From: JAKPQE01 sp041397845
GTDB lineage: Bacteria; Pseudomonadota; Alphaproteobacteria; Rhizobiales; JAKPQE01
Length of the DNA: 64,000 nucleotides
Assembly: GCA_041397845.1 (NCBI GenBank)
Contig: JAWKVW010000018.1
Location: 1 to 64,000, forward strand
Direction of reading: 5' to 3'
Part shown: positions 35,639-46,359 of the stretch, one piece after another
How positions within the stretch are numbered: the first letter of the stretch is position 1
How the letters are laid out: each line of letters opens with the position of its first letter
The notes under the pieces: model-generated
Databases searched by the model: none
What the model saw: the letters and a program-made list of their open reading frames with translations, nothing else
Told to the model about the DNA's origin: nothing
Translations under genes and position numbers: made by a program

Positions 35639-36607
35639 ATGTCCGGCGCTCTTGCTCCACCACAAAGAAAAGGACAGGGCTTGTCCCGACCCTCCGGGCC
35701 GATACGGCAGATCAAGGAAGCGCTGGAATATGCCGGCGTCCGCCTCCTCGGGGCGGCGATCGGCGCTTTGCCGGTCGATTTTGCCTCGGCGGCGATGGGC
35801 CGGACCTGGCGGCTGATCGCTCCCTTGACGAGCCGCCACCGGCGCGCGCTCACCCATCTTGCCCTCGCGATGCCGGAAAAGACCCCGGCCGAGCGCGAGG
35901 CGATTGCCCGTGCCATGTGGGAAAACCTTGGCCGCGTCTTCGCCGAGACGTTCTTCATCGAGAAAATCGCGAACGATCCGGCGCGTGTCTCCTTTGCGCA
36001 AGGCGAGCGCGTGCGGGAAATCGCGGCGAGCGGGCAGGGCTGCTCGATGGCCTCGATGCACTACGGCAACTGGGAGATCGTCATTGGCCCGGCGACCGGC
36101 AACGGCCTCCGGTCCGGCGGCATCTACCGGCCGCTGCGCACCGAGCTCGTCGAGCGCTATCTTCTCGATCGCCGCCTTGGGCTCTATCCCGGCGGCCTCT
36201 TTGCCAAGGGCGATGCTGTCGGCCGCAAGGTGCTCGCCTTCGTCAAGGACGGCGGCCATATCGCCATGCTCGCCGACCAGCGCAAGATGCGCGGCGTCGA
36301 GGTGCCGTTCTTCGGCCGGCCGGCGCCGACCAATCCGTTTCCGGCCATGATCGCCCGCGTCCTCGACGTGCCGCTCATCGCCGCCCGCACGATCCGCACC
36401 GGCGGCGCCCGCTTCCGCATCGAGATCGAGGAAGTGCCGGTGCCGCGCACCGCCGACCGCTCGGCCGACATCCTGGCGGCGACGACGGCGCTCCACGCCA
36501 TCTTCGAGCGCTGGATTCGCGAATATCCGGACCACTGGATGTGGGCGCAGAAGCGCTGGGGCGCCATTGCTCCCGGCGAGGTCGTCGACGAGAGCGACGA
36601 CGACTGA
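35639..36607 (+). CDS. Lysophospholipid/lipid A acyltransferase, LpxL-type
   Basis: A 322-aa protein of the LpxL/HtrB family that adds secondary acyl chains to lipid A. The catalytic H-x4-E is HYGNWE, followed by the family motifs IYRPLRTELVER and LADQRKMRGVEVPFFGRPAPT. A hydrophobic N-terminal anchor is only weakly marked. It is divergent from the AEC gene. The acyl chain and exact position are not predictable; several rhizobial homologs differ in specificity. Confidence 0.86.
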   Translation: MSGALAPPQRKGQGLSRPSGPIRQIKEALEYAGVRLLGAAIGALPVDFASAAMGRTWRLIAPLTSRHRRALTHLALAMPEKTPAEREAIARAMWENLGRVFAETFFIEKIANDPARVSFAQGERVREIAASGQGCSMASMHYGNWEIVIGPATGNGLRSGGIYRPLRTELVERYLLDRRLGLYPGGLFAKGDAVGRKVLAFVKDGGHIAMLADQRKMRGVEVPFFGRPAPTNPFPAMIARVLDVPLIAARTIRTGGARFRIEIEEVPVPRTADRSADILAATTALHAIFERWIREYPDHWMWAQKRWGAIAPGEVVDESDDD

Positions 36608-36711
36608 CCCGGCAATCTCAGACGTTCGGCTGATCGGCGGCGGATTCTGTTGCACTGCAACGCCGGCGGGTTAAGGTGCGCTCAAAGCTTCCAGACCGCA
36701 GGAGGAAACCC

Positions 36712-37752
36712 ATGAAAACCCCGCGCGCCTTCTTCAAGCCGCTCGCCATTGGCGCCCCGGAACCGTTCCGGGAGCTGCCCGTCCGGCTCGAGCGCATGAT
36801 CCATTTCGTGCCGCCGCATGTCGAGAAAATGCGGGCCAAGGTTCCCGACCTCATCAAGCAGGTCGACGTCGTGCTCGGCAATCTCGAGGACGCGATTCCG
36901 GCCGACAAGAAGATCGAGGCCCGCGAGGGTTTCATCGCCATGGCCCGCGAGAACGACTTCGGCGACACGGGGCTTTGGACCCGGGTGAACTGCCTCAACT
37001 CGCCCTGGCTGCTCGACGACATCGTCGAGATCGTCGGCGCCGTCGGCAACAAGCTCGACGTCATCATGCTGCCGAAGGTCGAGGGTCCCTGGGATATCCA
37101 CTATCTCGACCAGCTTCTCGCCCAGCTCGAGGCGCGCCACGGCATCGCAAAGCCGATCCTCATCCACGCCATCCTCGAGACCGCCGAGGGCGTGAAGAAC
37201 GTCGAGGCGATCGCCACCGCGTCGCCGCGCATGCACGGCATGAGCCTCGGCCCGGCCGATCTCGCCGCCTCGCGCGGCATGAAGACGACCCGCGTCGGCG
37301 GCGGTCATCCGGACTATGCCGTGCTCGCTGACAAGTCCGGCGATGCCGCCCGTACCGCCTTCCAGCAGGACCTCTGGCACTACACCGTCGCCAAGATGGT
37401 CGATGCCTGCATGGCCGCCGGCATCAAGGCGTTCTACGGTCCGTTCGGCGATTTCTCCGATCTCGAGGCCTGCGAGGCGCAGTTCCGCAACGCCTTCCTG
37501 ATGGGCTGCCTCGGCGCCTGGTCGCTGCATCCGACCCAGATCGACATCGCCAAGCGGGTGTTCAGCCCGGATGCCGGCGAGGTCGCCTTTGCCCGCAAGA
37601 TCCTCGAGGCGATGCCGGACGGCACCGGCGCCGTGATGATCGACGGCAAGATGCAGGACGACGCGACGTGGAAGCAGGCCAAGGTCATCGTCGACCTTGC
37701 CCGGCTCGTGGCCCGCAAGGACCCCGAGCGCGGCGCTGCCTACGGGTTCTGA
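36712..37752 (+). CDS. HpcH/HpaI-family CoA ester lyase (malyl-CoA lyase-like)
   Basis: A 346-aa TIM-barrel enzyme of the citrate-lyase beta/HpcH family. Visible motifs are VVLGNLEDAIPADKK, VIMLPKVEGPWD and the acidic metal-binding region ILETAEGVKNVEAIA, with MSLGPADLAASRGMK. It most resembles alphaproteobacterial L-malyl-CoA/beta-methylmalyl-CoA lyase, which cleaves malyl-CoA to glyoxylate and acetyl-CoA. AGGAGG precedes the ATG at 36712. An intrinsic terminator follows the stop. Confidence 0.85.
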   Translation: MKTPRAFFKPLAIGAPEPFRELPVRLERMIHFVPPHVEKMRAKVPDLIKQVDVVLGNLEDAIPADKKIEAREGFIAMARENDFGDTGLWTRVNCLNSPWLLDDIVEIVGAVGNKLDVIMLPKVEGPWDIHYLDQLLAQLEARHGIAKPILIHAILETAEGVKNVEAIATASPRMHGMSLGPADLAASRGMKTTRVGGGHPDYAVLADKSGDAARTAFQQDLWHYTVAKMVDACMAAGIKAFYGPFGDFSDLEACEAQFRNAFLMGCLGAWSLHPTQIDIAKRVFSPDAGEVAFARKILEAMPDGTGAVMIDGKMQDDATWKQAKVIVDLARLVARKDPERGAAYGF

Positions 37753-37792
37753 TTGCCCGCCTTGTTGTCTCGCGCCCGGTCGTGGAATAATG

Positions 37793-37822
37793 ATCCCGGC
37801 GGCCTCCGCCGGGATTTGCTTT
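37793..37822 (+). terminator. Intrinsic terminator of the CoA ester lyase gene
   Basis: ATCCCGGCGG and CCGCCGGGAT form a perfect 10-bp stem around CCT and are followed by TTGCTTT. Confidence 0.8.
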
Positions 37823-37837
37823 GAGTGAGTTCAAGAC

Positions 37838-38167
37838 GTGAAAGAAAGAACCGCAAAATTCATGATCGGTGAGGTCGTGCGCCACCGGTTCTATCCGTTT
37901 CGCGGCGTGATCTTCGACATTGATCCGACATTCTCGAATACCGACGAATGGTGGGAGGCGATCCCCGAAAACGTCCGGCCCGAGAAGGATCAGCCGTTCT
38001 ACCATCTCCTCGCCGAGAACGAGGAGACCGAATACATCGCCTATGTCTCCGAGCAGAACCTTCTGCCCGACGATATCGGCACGCCGGTCCGCCATCCGCA
38101 GGTCGAGGAAATGTTCGACGGCGTCGAGGGCGGCCGTTATCGCCAGCGCTCGCGCGTCAATCACTGA
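37838..38167 (+). CDS. hspQ: Heat shock protein HspQ
   Basis: A 109-aa protein of the YccV/HspQ family: FMIGEVVRHRFYPFRGVIFDIDP, then DQPFYHLLAENEE and YVSEQNLLPD. In enterobacteria it is a specificity factor for Lon protease and influences DnaA stability. It has a GTG start at 37838. It follows a terminator, so it has its own promoter, not identified here. Confidence 0.92.
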   Translation: MKERTAKFMIGEVVRHRFYPFRGVIFDIDPTFSNTDEWWEAIPENVRPEKDQPFYHLLAENEETEYIAYVSEQNLLPDDIGTPVRHPQVEEMFDGVEGGRYRQRSRVNH

Positions 38168-38232
38168 CGCGCGCACCTGCCTCGCTGCTTGCGCGCTCTG
38201 GACCGGGCCGTCAGGCCCGGCCGCGAACGCTG

Positions 38233-39839
<1,607 letters not shown>

Positions 39840-39893
39840 GGCGTAACCACTCCCTGATGATTGCTTCTTGGGTTCGAACATGCCCGAGCCCGG

Positions 39894-39935
39894 CGGAAAA
39901 GAAAAGCCGACGCGGATGGTGTGCTCCGCGTCGGC
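39894..39935 (-). terminator. Intrinsic terminator downstream of the GST gene (minus strand)
   Basis: GCCGACGCGGA (39906-39916) and TCCGCGTCGGC (39925-39935) form a perfect 11-bp stem around eight bases. On the minus strand it is followed by TTTTCTTTTC. It separates the GST gene from the carboxylase gene. Confidence 0.85.
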
Positions 39936-40006
39936 GTCAGGCAATGCCGGTGCCGTCGTTCGTGCTGCGCCCTCGCCGGCGGAGCCGGCCGGGGCGGTCG
40001 TTCGTT

Positions 40007-40684
40007 TCAGCCCATCTCGTGCTCGGAAAGGCCGCGCTCGACCTCCTCGCGCGCGATGATCCACGGCTCGGCCTCGGCCGCCGCGTACCACTTCTCGAAC
40101 ACGGGCAGGGTCAGGATGTCGTCCATGTACGACCGGCAGACCGGGTCGACCGCGATGCCGTAGGTCTCGAAGCGGGAGACGATCGGCGTATACATCGCGT
40201 CGGCGGCGGTAAAGGCACCGAACAGGAAAGGACCGCCCGAGCGCTCGAGGCAGGATTTCCAGATGGTCTCGATGCGGGCGATGTCGGCCGCCGCTTCCGG
40301 CGTCGGACCGCGCCCGAGGATCTGCTTGCGCACATTCATCGGGTAGTGCTTGCGAAGGGCCATGAAGCCGGCGTGCATCTCCGCGCTGATCGCCCGCGCA
40401 ATGGCGCGCTCCTCCATCCGCTCCGGCCAGATGCTCCGCTGCGGAAACTTCTCGGCGAGGTATTCGAGGATCGCGAGCGATTCCCAGACCGTGACGTCGC
40501 CGTCGATGAGCACCGGCACCTTGCCGGCCGGCGACCACTTGAGGATGTCCGCCTTGGTGTCCGCCGTGTCGAGCGGCACCAGCACTTCCTCGAACTCGAT
40601 GCCGGCGACCTTCATGGCCAGCCACGGTCGCAACGACCACGAGGAGTAGTTCTTGTTGCCAATGACGAGGGTGAGAGAACTCAT
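40007..40684 (-). CDS. Glutathione S-transferase family protein
   Basis: A 225-aa protein with an N-terminal thioredoxin-like domain (YSSWSLRPWLAMKVAGIEFEE; the VPVLI cis-Pro and ESLAILEYLAE glutathione-contact motifs) and an all-helical C-terminal domain. Ser residues near the N-terminus (SSWS) suggest a Ser-type GST. The substrate is unknown. It has its own terminator downstream. Confidence 0.87.
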   Translation of the reverse strand: MSSLTLVIGNKNYSSWSLRPWLAMKVAGIEFEEVLVPLDTADTKADILKWSPAGKVPVLIDGDVTVWESLAILEYLAEKFPQRSIWPERMEERAIARAISAEMHAGFMALRKHYPMNVRKQILGRGPTPEAAADIARIETIWKSCLERSGGPFLFGAFTAADAMYTPIVSRFETYGIAVDPVCRSYMDDILTLPVFEKWYAAAEAEPWIIAREEVERGLSEHEMG

Positions 40685-40791
40685 GGATTCGGCCTCCGCG
40701 TGTCCATCCGCCTGGAAAGAGTGCCAGCGCCGCCGCGCCCCTGTCCAGCCTGTCCTTTGATTTCGATTACGAAAACGAAAACTTGAATCAA

Positions 40792-40821
40792 AAAGGGCGT
40801 GGCCCGGAGGACACGCCCTTT
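40792..40821 (-). terminator. Intrinsic terminator of the 42-aa membrane protein gene (minus strand)
   Basis: AAAGGGCGTG and CACGCCCTTT are inverted arms of about 10 bp around a 10-base loop. On the minus strand TTTGATT follows. It lies about 27 bases after the small gene's stop. Confidence 0.75.
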
Positions 40822-40847
40822 TCAGCGGAGTGACGGCCGCTTGGTCG

Positions 40848-40976
40848 TCAGTTGGCTGCGATCGCGCTCGGCTCGAAACCGCCGAACAGGTACACGACCA
40901 TCAGGATGCAGAGCATTCCGACGAGCGTCCAGGTCGCGACGCCCCAACAGGACCCCTGGATGTTCTCTTCCATCAT
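40848..40976 (-). CDS. 42-aa single-pass membrane protein (putative)
   Basis: A short reading frame that standard ORF finding misses. It begins MMEENIQGSCWGVATW, continues through a strongly hydrophobic helix (TLVGMLCILMVVYLFGG) and ends GGFEPSAIAAN. There is no cleavage-site pattern, so it is probably an inner-membrane anchor. A terminator follows and a perfect CtrA consensus lies 90-100 bases upstream, so the transcription unit is complete. No family is recognised. The start could be either of two adjacent ATGs (40976 or 40973). Confidence 0.68.
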   Translation of the reverse strand: MMEENIQGSCWGVATWTLVGMLCILMVVYLFGGFEPSAIAAN

Positions 40977-41063
40977 TCGCCTATCTGGCTGTTGACGCTT
41001 CCCGACGTCGCCGCATTGCCGTCATCTGAGGGACACATATGTGGCATCGGGTGAGGCGTGGAT

Positions 41064-41079
41064 TTAATCCTTTCTTAAC
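41064..41079. promoter_or_regulatory. Perfect CtrA-binding consensus
   Basis: TTAATCCTTTCTTAAC matches TTAA-N7-TTAAC exactly. It lies between the 3' end of the YdcF gene and the start of the 42-aa membrane protein gene, both on the minus strand, so the latter is the only plausible target. A perfect palindrome CACATATGTG lies at 41034-41043 between site and gene. Confidence 0.7.
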
Positions 41080-41270
41080 CTCCGTGCAACGGACAAACGG
41101 GCGCATTGGTTGCGCAAGATCTCAGCATCTCGTCTAATGCTGCGCTGCCGCATGACAATATTTCAGGAAGTTAGCGGAATTTCTTGATATTTTCCGGGCC
41201 GTTCCAGAACAAAGCCTGACAAATTGCCTGTGCGTAACCGCGCCCTGTCTGTGGATAGGAAATCGGCGTC

Positions 41271-42074
41271 TCACGGCGCCGGGAAAAGCGCGTCCGTCCG
41301 GCCCGTCAGACGATAGGCGAGCAGGCCGATCCATTCCCGGACGGCGGCGTCGGTCCGCTGCAATCCGGCTGCCGGCTGGCTGATGAGGTGATGGAGGTCG
41401 GCATCCGATTCGGTGCGGAAATCGACCGGCCAGGCTTCGACCGGAAAGCCGGCGGCGCGAAAGCAGCCCATCGAGCGCGGCATGTGGAAGGCCGAGGTGA
41501 CGAGGAGCCAGCGCTCGCCGGACTTCGGGTCGGCGACCTTTTTGGCGAGAACCGCGTTCTCGTAGGTGTTGCGGGCCTCGCTCTCGAAGGCGATCCGCTC
41601 CGGCGCAATGCCCATTTCGGCAAAGAACCGCCGCGCCGGTTCCGCCTCGGCGACGCCCTTGCCGACAAGCTGGATCGCGCCTCCGGAAAAGATCAGCCGC
41701 GCCTCCGGATGCCGCCGGGCAAGCGTGACCGCCGCGGTCAGGCGGTCGGCGGCCTCGTTGAGCTCGACCCCGTCGCGGGCAACGCCGGTATCGATGTCGA
41801 GCGAGCCACCGAGAATGACGATTCCGGTGACCGGCCGGCCGTCGTCGGCGGGTCGGGCAAAGCGATTCTCGAGCGGCAGGTAGAGTGCGCTCGAAAGCGG
41901 CAGGAACCCGGCAGCGAAGAGGCCGACGGCCGCGACCACGGAAACCCGCCGGCCAAGGCGGGCGAACCGCGTGAAGGCGAGGGCGGTGCCGATGATGACG
42001 AGCGAGACGAGCAGGGCCGAGGGCTGCAGGAAGAACCAGATGACCTTGGAAAGATAGAAAAACATCACCAGCAT
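41271..42074 (-). CDS. YdcF/ElyC-type DUF218 membrane protein
   Basis: A 267-aa protein. Two N-terminal hydrophobic segments precede a DUF218 domain: GIVILGGSLD, RLIFSGGAIQ and AFESEARNTYENAVLAKK, with LLVTSAFHMPRSMGCFRAAGF. Related proteins (ElyC, SanA, YdcF) affect envelope integrity and peptidoglycan precursor use, but the reaction is not settled. The low-quality block begins just upstream of its start. Confidence 0.87.
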   Translation of the reverse strand: MLVMFFYLSKVIWFFLQPSALLVSLVIIGTALAFTRFARLGRRVSVVAAVGLFAAGFLPLSSALYLPLENRFARPADDGRPVTGIVILGGSLDIDTGVARDGVELNEAADRLTAAVTLARRHPEARLIFSGGAIQLVGKGVAEAEPARRFFAEMGIAPERIAFESEARNTYENAVLAKKVADPKSGERWLLVTSAFHMPRSMGCFRAAGFPVEAWPVDFRTESDADLHHLISQPAAGLQRTDAAVREWIGLLAYRLTGRTDALFPAP

Positions 42075-42270
42075 CCACGGCCAGAACCGCCAATTGGTTC
42101 AGGGATAGCGGAAACGGCCCGGCGAGGCCAGACCGTTGCGTGGCGATACCGTTGCGGTTTCATCACCGGCTTTGCCCTCGCATTTGCAAGGATGCCGCAC
42201 TATCATCGCGCGCCGCGCCGAAAAACACGACGCCCTGAAAGCGCCCCCTTCCTCTTTCCGGTCCATCCCG

Positions 42271-43205
42271 ATGATCCGCAAGCCGGTCACCGTCGACATC
42301 GCGCGCTGATTCTCGCCCTTGCGGTCATCTGGGGCTCGGCCTTTCTGGCCCATCAAGGTCGCCGTCGTCGAGGTCGGGCCGACATGGCTTGTCACCATCC
42401 GCGTCTTTCTCGGCTTCCTCTCCTTCACCTGGGCGCTCTCGGCGCGGCCTCGTCCTGGCCGAAGAACTCCCGGCAGTGGCTGCTCGTCTGCACCATCGCG
42501 GCGCTGAACGTCATCGCCCCGTTCTTCCTCATCCTGGGCGGAGGCTGATCGATGCCGGCGTTGCCTCGCTGCTGATGGGGACGGGGCCGTTCGTCGCCCC
42601 TGATCGGCAGCCATTTCACGACGAGCGACGATCGTGCGACGCCGTTGAAGCTTGCCGCCGTGGTTCTCGGTTTCACCGGTGTCCTGACGGTCGTCGGCTT
42701 CGATGCGGCGCGCGGCCTTGGTGACAACGTGCTGCCCAGAGGCGCGGCACTTTGGGCAGTCTACGCTACACCATCTCCGGCATGCTGATCCGCAGGTCGA
42801 CGGCATTCCGCCGACCCGCCTCAGCGCCCTGGTTCTCGGTATCTTTCCAGTGCGGCCCTCATTGCCGGCACGCTCGCTTTCGGCCCGCCGCTCAAGCGCG
42901 CCGAGCCAGAACGCCATGTGGTCGCTCGTCTGGCTTGGCCTTTCCCGACCGGCCTTGGCTATATCCTGCGCTATCACCTCATCCAGGACGATCGGGTTTC
43001 CTATTTCGCCCTCGGGCTGAACCTGTGCAATCTGCGGTGTCGGCGCCACCGCGCTCGTTCTTGGCGAAACGGTCCCGCCAAGCGTGCTTGTAGCCCGCCT
43101 GCCTTCGTTGTCACCGGCCTGACGCTGGCGCGCATCGGCGTCAGCCGCAAAGCCAGACGCTGGTGCGCGCTTTTCCTGGAACTCTTTCCAGATTTTCGTT
43201 CATAG
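42271..43205 (+). pseudogene. EamA/DMT-family transporter, frameshifted
   Basis: A drug/metabolite transporter family protein of about 300 aa and ten helices. Pieces in successive frames are MIRKPVTVDIA | LILALAVIWGSAFLA | KVAVVEVGPTWLVTIRVFLG | QWLLVCTIAALNVIAPFFLI | GVASLLMGTGPF | LKLAAVVLGFTGVLTVVGFDA | GYILRYHLI | ALVLGETVPPSVLVA | FVVTGLTLARIGVS. The frame changes about eight times. The end is uncertain; the TAG at 43203-43205 is the nearest plausible stop. Confidence 0.75.
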
Positions 43206-43231
43206 AGAGCCGCATATCACCGAAACGCGAT

Positions 43232-43808
43232 ATGGGGCGGAACGCCGTGAGCGGGCAGCGCATCTTCTTTTCTTCCGATACCCCGCCCGGCGATCACCTC
43301 TGTCATCCGCATTCGCAAGCGGCCGTTCGCCGGCATCGAGGAAATGGATGCCGCGCTCATTGCCAGCTGGAACGACACTGTCGGTCCGGATGATCTCGTC
43401 TACCATCTCAGCGACGCCCACGCAACTCGACCGACGCCGGCGACTTCCGGCTCGCCGCCTGGTTGGCGCATTCATCTCATCAGAGCAATCACGACGACCA
43501 GACGATCGCCCTTGCCAGCGATCTCTTCGTCGCGGTCGACCAGATCCGCGGTCGAGTGGAACGGCTGAGCGCCGTCCTGTTTGCTATCGATGCGACTGGG
43601 CCGACGCAGTGCAGCGCCTGCCACCTGTTCGGCCACGTCCACGGCCATCTCGACCGCACGCCTGTAGCGCAGGTCGATGTCGGCGTTGGATCGCACGGCT
43701 TCCGCGGTCTCGATCGAGCGTGTCGTCGAGATACTCGAGGCCCACCGCAGCACTCATGGCCTGCCGCCGCAGTTCGATTTCAGCGAGAAATCTTCAGAAG
43801 TCGCCTGA
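43232..43808 (+). pseudogene. Calcineurin-like metallophosphoesterase, frameshifted
   Basis: Readable pieces are RIFFSSDT (first metal motif region), RIRKRPFAGIEEMDAALIAS then WNDTVGPDDLVYHLSD (the family's GD-type motif, damaged here), NHDDQTIALASDLF (GNHD motif) and HLFGHVHGHLDRTP (GHxH motif). Together these are the four metal-binding blocks of a small phosphoesterase of about 180 aa. At least four indels break it. It is convergent with bufC and overlaps its end. Confidence 0.72.
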
Positions 43809-44594
43809 GCCCCGACGTGAAGGCCGTCAACGGGCCTTCCTCCAGGCCAGCCGGCAATGATCGCGGCGCGTGCCGGCGCGATGTCGGCGTCCATCACCGG
43901 TCGCCAGCATCTCGCGAAACGCCCGAACGGCACACGCGGCTGACGCCTCGTCGAAGAGCATGGCCTCGTCTTCGGCAGGCGCTGATCCGCGACATGTAAT
44001 CCCGCCGCCAGACCAGCACGGCGCTTCCGGTCGCCTACGAGGGTGCCGGACCGGCAGCGTCCTCGTCTGCGCCGATCGCGGCCCAGATCTCGCGGACGTT
44101 GGGGCGGCGGAAGGTCGAGCCGGCGGGCAGACGGGTGGAAGACGAAACCGAGACCCGGCCAGTCGTCGTCCGGCGCCACGGTGCCGAGCGCGGGTCAGGG
44201 CAACGTCGTCCACGGCATCGAAGGCATCGTTGAGCGCCCGCTCGATCTCGGCTTGGCTCGGCAAGCTCGGCTGCTGGATGTGGCGCATGCGTCTTGATGA
44301 AGGCCGAAAGGCGGTCGCCAAACCAGCGGATCGAGCGACCGGGCGACGGGTTTTCAACCACATAGGCGCGCCAGGCCGGTCAGGGGCCGGGCCGCCCGCC
44401 AGACAGCGCCAGCCGCCCGTAGTCGCCGGCAAAGCGCCTCGATCAGCCGTGCTGAATAGGCATGGCGATAGATGACGCCGAACAACGTCTCGCGCCCGCT
44501 CGCGGGATCGGTGATATCGGCAAAGGACGTCGTCGGAGGTTGCGACGAGACCATCCTGAAAGCGCTGCTGCAGGGCGGAAAGGGCAGGGCTCAT
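43780..44594 (-). pseudogene. bufC: HvfC/BufC-family (DUF2063) protein, frameshifted
   Basis: The partner protein of bufferin maturase. Pieces are MSPALSALQQRFQDGLVATS, ADITDPASGRETLFGV, YRHAYSARLIEALCRR, IRWFGDRLSAFIKTHA, AEIERALNDAFDAVDDVALT, GLGFVFHPSARRLDLP, REIWAAIGADEDAA and AFTSGLRRLLKISR at the end. The N-terminal putative DNA-binding-like domain of DUF2063 is recognisable. The ATG overlaps the bufB stop (ATGA), so translation is coupled. Several indels make the frame unreadable as assembled. Confidence 0.7.
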
Positions 44595-45433
44595 GCGCGA
44601 CTCTCCGCACCTGGCCGAACCTCGCCGGCACATGCAGCGCGCAGTAAGCTCGGCAGCAGGCTCCTCCAGACGGCGGAATGCGGTCGTGCGCTCGATCATC
44701 ATCGACACCGCACCGAAGCGCTCGATCGCCTGACGGTCAAGGAGATCCAGACCGGACCCGACACCGCCGCGTCATGGGTGTCGACGATATGCGATGCCGC
44801 GATGTTCATGTCCATCGGGGTGGATCTGGACGGCCGGTCAGCCGGCATCGCCTCAAGATAGGCGAGGGCATCGAAGCCGTCGTTGAAGCCTTCAACCATA
44901 GACGTTGTTGACGTCGACAGGCAGCAGGCAGTCGGCCCACCGTGCCATCTCGCGCCGGCGAACTCGTGCTCATCCATCTCCGGGGACGCGAAGCGTAGCT
45001 CGAGGCATTCTCGATGGCGATCCACCGGCCGAGGAAGTCCTGAACCCGGGAAATCGATCGACGGCAATGGTCGACGCCTCGCCGATCAACGGCACCGGCA
45101 GCAGGTCATGCAGATTGATCCCGTGCACGCCGGTCCAGCACGGGTGATCCGACACCCATGCCGGCTGCACGCGATCGATGAGCCGTTTCAGCGCTACAAG
45201 ATATTCGCGGTCAGGCGGGTCGGTCGACCGTCGACATCGACACGCCATGCATGACGATCGGATGGTCGGCCCGCACCCGGTCGAGATTGTGAAGGGCCCG
45301 GCCGCCGTCGACCATCTCGTTTCGGGCGATCTCGAACCACTCGACGCCATGCCCGCAGCAGGACGTCGGCATCGATGCCGCGGCCGCAGTCCGAGGCCGA
45401 AGCCGAGGCGGGCGAGCGATCGATCTGCGTCAT
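44591..45433 (-). pseudogene. bufB: MNIO-family (DUF692) bufferin maturase, frameshifted
   Basis: A multinuclear non-heme iron enzyme that modifies Cys residues of bufferin precursors. It begins MTQIDRSPASASASD, and the pieces that follow match the DUF692 barrel. They are SCMACRCRRSTDPPDREYL (an MHGVS-type motif in another frame), LKRLIDRVQPAWVSDHPCWT, GINLHDLLPVPLIGEASTIA, PEMDEHEFAG, FNDGFDALAYLEAMPADRP and SHIVDTHDAAV. The SDH and DTHD motifs supply iron ligands. Many indels break the gene. It lies between bufA2 and bufC, the usual order. Confidence 0.75.
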
Positions 45434-45508
45434 GGGCAGAGTCTCCCGGAGATTGGTGGGCCAACCGCCGGAGGTCGTCCGGCGGGCGAGGTGCGCCGAG
45501 GCGTCGCT

Positions 45509-45763
45509 TCATCTCGGTGGTCGAGCCGCCGGCGTCTGCACTCGGCCTCGGTCTTCTCGACAGCCATGACCCGCCGCCGGGGAGTTCATGCCCTTGCAGT
45601 CGTTCCATCGACGTCTTGCAGGAACCCTGGCCCTTGCAGGAATTGACGCCGAAACAATGGACGCTGCCGTCGGGCGCGAAGCCTGGGCGGAGGTGCCGAT
45701 CGCGGCGCCGGAAAGGAGAATGGCGCGGCCGGCGCTTGTGGCGGCGCCCGACTCGTCGGTCAT
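45509..45763 (-). pseudogene. bufA2: BufA2-type bufferin precursor peptide, frameshifted
   Basis: A small secreted RiPP precursor. A signal peptide (GAATSAGRAILLSGAAIGTS, then AQA) is followed, after a frame change, by the Cys-rich core APDGSVHCFGVNSCKGQGSC, KTS, then NDCKGMN and VEKTEAEC-DAGGS. The HCFGVNSCKG...C...C pattern and AGG near the end fit BufA2 bufferins, which bind copper in the periplasm after Cys modification. At least three indels interrupt it. The stop is uncertain. Confidence 0.7.
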
Positions 45764-46077
45764 CTTCTGGGTTTCTCCGTGCGTGGGTTGTTATCTCGGA
45801 AGGTCGGTTTTTCCCGGGCCGCACGGAAGCTGTCTGAAGGGGCGGAAGGTTCAACACACCCTCTGCCGTTTCCGTCAATCTACGTGGCGAGGAACCCCGG
45901 TGGATATTTGCAGCGAAAAACGCCGGCGGCGCCTCAAGGGACATGGGCAGCGCGCCGGCGTCTTTGGCATCGTGTCGGCGCTGCCGGTCGCCAATTATCG
46001 CGAAATCGCCGCGCGATATTCTCTGGTCCGCCTGTCTGGGTCCGTGATGGCGTTAGCGAGCGTCAGCCTCTGCTGGG
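45764..46077. other. Region between bufA2 and a secreted-protein gene
   Basis: About 314 bp of error-prone sequence in which I recognise no gene. It should hold the bufferin promoter (minus strand). A GGAG lies 12 bases upstream of the bufA2 ATG. No metal-regulator site was recognised. Confidence 0.4.
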
Positions 46078-46359
46078 TCACGGGAATGCGATGTAGCACC
46101 GTGGTGTTGTTGCCTCGCTCCTGGCGACGATGCTAGCGCACTGGCGCGACCGCTGCTCGGTGCTGGCGACCGTCTCGAGGCAGGCCTTGTCGATGTGCGG
46201 CAGGTCTGGCGTACCGCACAATTCGTCAGCCACGTAGCTGAGCGGTGCGCGATCCGGAATTTGAAGCGTCGAAACCGGCTCGGAAGCCGACAGGGCGGTG
46301 CCGGCAACGAACATTGCCATGAGACCCGCGCTCATCAGGGTCCTTGCCCGCGCAGCCAT
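46078..46359 (-). CDS. Small secreted protein of unknown family
   Basis: A 93-aa frame with an N-terminal signal peptide (MAARARTLMSAGLMAMFVAG, then TALSA). It is followed by LQIPDRAPLSYVADELCGTP and three further Cys residues (KACLETV, RQCASI, PRCYIAF). It stays open in one frame, unusual in this block, but may still contain errors. It is transcribed towards the bufferin operon. No family is recognised. Confidence 0.45.
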   Translation of the reverse strand: MAARARTLMSAGLMAMFVAGTALSASEPVSTLQIPDRAPLSYVADELCGTPDLPHIDKACLETVASTEQRSRQCASIVARSEATTPRCYIAFP

